Shown here piece after piece: positions 63,631 through 64,000 of a stretch of 64,000 bases of DNA. Source of the DNA: Lysinibacillus macroides. GTDB lineage: Bacteria > Bacillota > Bacilli > Bacillales_A > Planococcaceae. The stretch covers positions 548,869 through 612,868 of the forward strand of contig NZ_LGCI01000010.1 of the NCBI RefSeq assembly GCF_001281525.1. Reading direction: 5' to 3'. Within the stretch, counting starts at the first letter, position 1; each line of letters starts with the position of its first letter. The notes under the pieces were generated by a model. The model saw only the letters and a list, made by a program, of their open reading frames with translations, made no database searches and was not told where the DNA came from. The position numbers and the translations under genes were made by a program.

Positions 63631-64000
63631 TTATCCAACATATGTTAGTTTTTCATTACTTTTAAACACTTCATCAATTGTTCCGCCACCCATACACTCT
63701 TCTCCATTATAGAGCACAACAGCTTGTCCTGGTGTAATGGCACGAACAGGCTCTGCAAATGTAATATGTGCTCGACCATCTGGTAAAATTTCAACTTCTA
63801 CTGGCGTATCTGTTTGACGATAACGGAATTTTGCTGTGCAAGAAAATTTCCCAGGCAATTTTTTTGTCGAAGTATAGTTCATTTTCACAGCCGTTAATGA
63901 GGTAGAATACGAATACTGATTGTCAAAACCTTGGCCAACAAGTAGCACATTACGGGCTAAATCTTTCCCTAGCACAAACCATGGCTCGCCGTCTCCACCA
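63631..64000 (-). CDS. mnmA: tRNA-specific 2-thiouridylase MnmA, C-terminal part
   Basis: The last 122 codons or so of mnmA; the gene continues past the right edge. The enzyme places sulfur on wobble uridine 34 of tRNAs for Lys, Glu and Gln, using sulfur from a cysteine desulfurase. The visible part begins GGDGEPWFVLGKDLARNVLL and includes the C-terminal beta-barrel (KFRYRQTDTPVEVEI, EPVRAITPGQAVVLYNGEEC and GGGTIDEV). The catalytic cysteines lie outside the window. In Bacillus mnmA is followed by the TPR gene, as here. Confidence 0.93.
   Translation of the reverse strand, partial: GGDGEPWFVLGKDLARNVLLVGQGFDNQYSYSTSLTAVKMNYTSTKKLPGKFSCTAKFRYRQTDTPVEVEILPDGRAHITFAEPVRAITPGQAVVLYNGEECMGGGTIDEVFKSNEKLTYVG

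Overview
The window is from a low-GC, spore-forming Gram-positive bacterium, most likely Lysinibacillus or a close relative in the Planococcaceae/Bacillaceae. The basis is sporulation genes (gpr, spoIIP, sigK), a Bacillus-type late competence operon, S-layer-homology (SLH) proteins, an alaS T-box leader, strong AGGAGG ribosome binding sites with several TTG/GTG starts, and gene order largely shared with the B. subtilis yqe/com and yrr regions. No rRNA, tRNA or CRISPR array was seen.

Layout. 1-9.8 kb holds accessory and housekeeping genes: a truncated membrane protein, nrnB, a polysaccharide deacetylase, a PLP decarboxylase overlapping a chemoreceptor gene, yqeY, a DUF1835 protein, an oxidoreductase and two GNAT acetyltransferases. 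9.8-14.5 kb is a sparse island with a putative membrane-active toxin, an Xre-type regulator, a Fic protein whose motif His is Gln, and a frameshifted integrase C-terminus, plus gene fragments and repeats. It ends at lepA.

16.6-27.4 kb is the most striking region, a seven-gene minus-strand operon. It starts with a sigma-A-like promoter, a cobalamin riboswitch and an intrinsic terminator. It encodes three secreted or surface proteins with transcobalamin-like (DUF4430) beta-domains, two SLH-anchored proteins with alpha/alpha-toroid domains like the alpha-domain of intrinsic factor and transcobalamin, and a complete ECF transporter (T, fused A-A', S). I read it as a B12-repressed cell-surface cobalamin capture and uptake system. 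It sits between spoIIP and lepA, which I recall as close neighbours in B. subtilis.

27.6-43.5 kb is core genome: spoIIP, gpr, rpsT, holA, yqzM, comEC-comEB-comEA, then yqeM-rsfS-yqeK-nadD-yhbY-aroE-yqeH-yqeG, divergent psd/pssA, an uninterrupted sigK, and mtnN. 43.5-64 kb continues with yrrS, greA, udk, the tRNA wobble-uridine hydroxylation/methylation cluster (trhP2, trhP1, trmR), mltG, two DUF1292 proteins flanking a 41-bp repeat array, ruvX, ireB-like, alaS with its T-box, an HpaB-like monooxygenase, recD2, an orphan eukaryote-type HisA with a small overlapping unknown gene, a small alarmone synthetase, a 14-TM-type drug exporter, a TPR protein and the 3' end of mnmA.

Assignments come from reading the sequence and from recalled family knowledge; no database search was run. 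Starts were adjusted where a Shine-Dalgarno sequence clearly pointed to an internal start.
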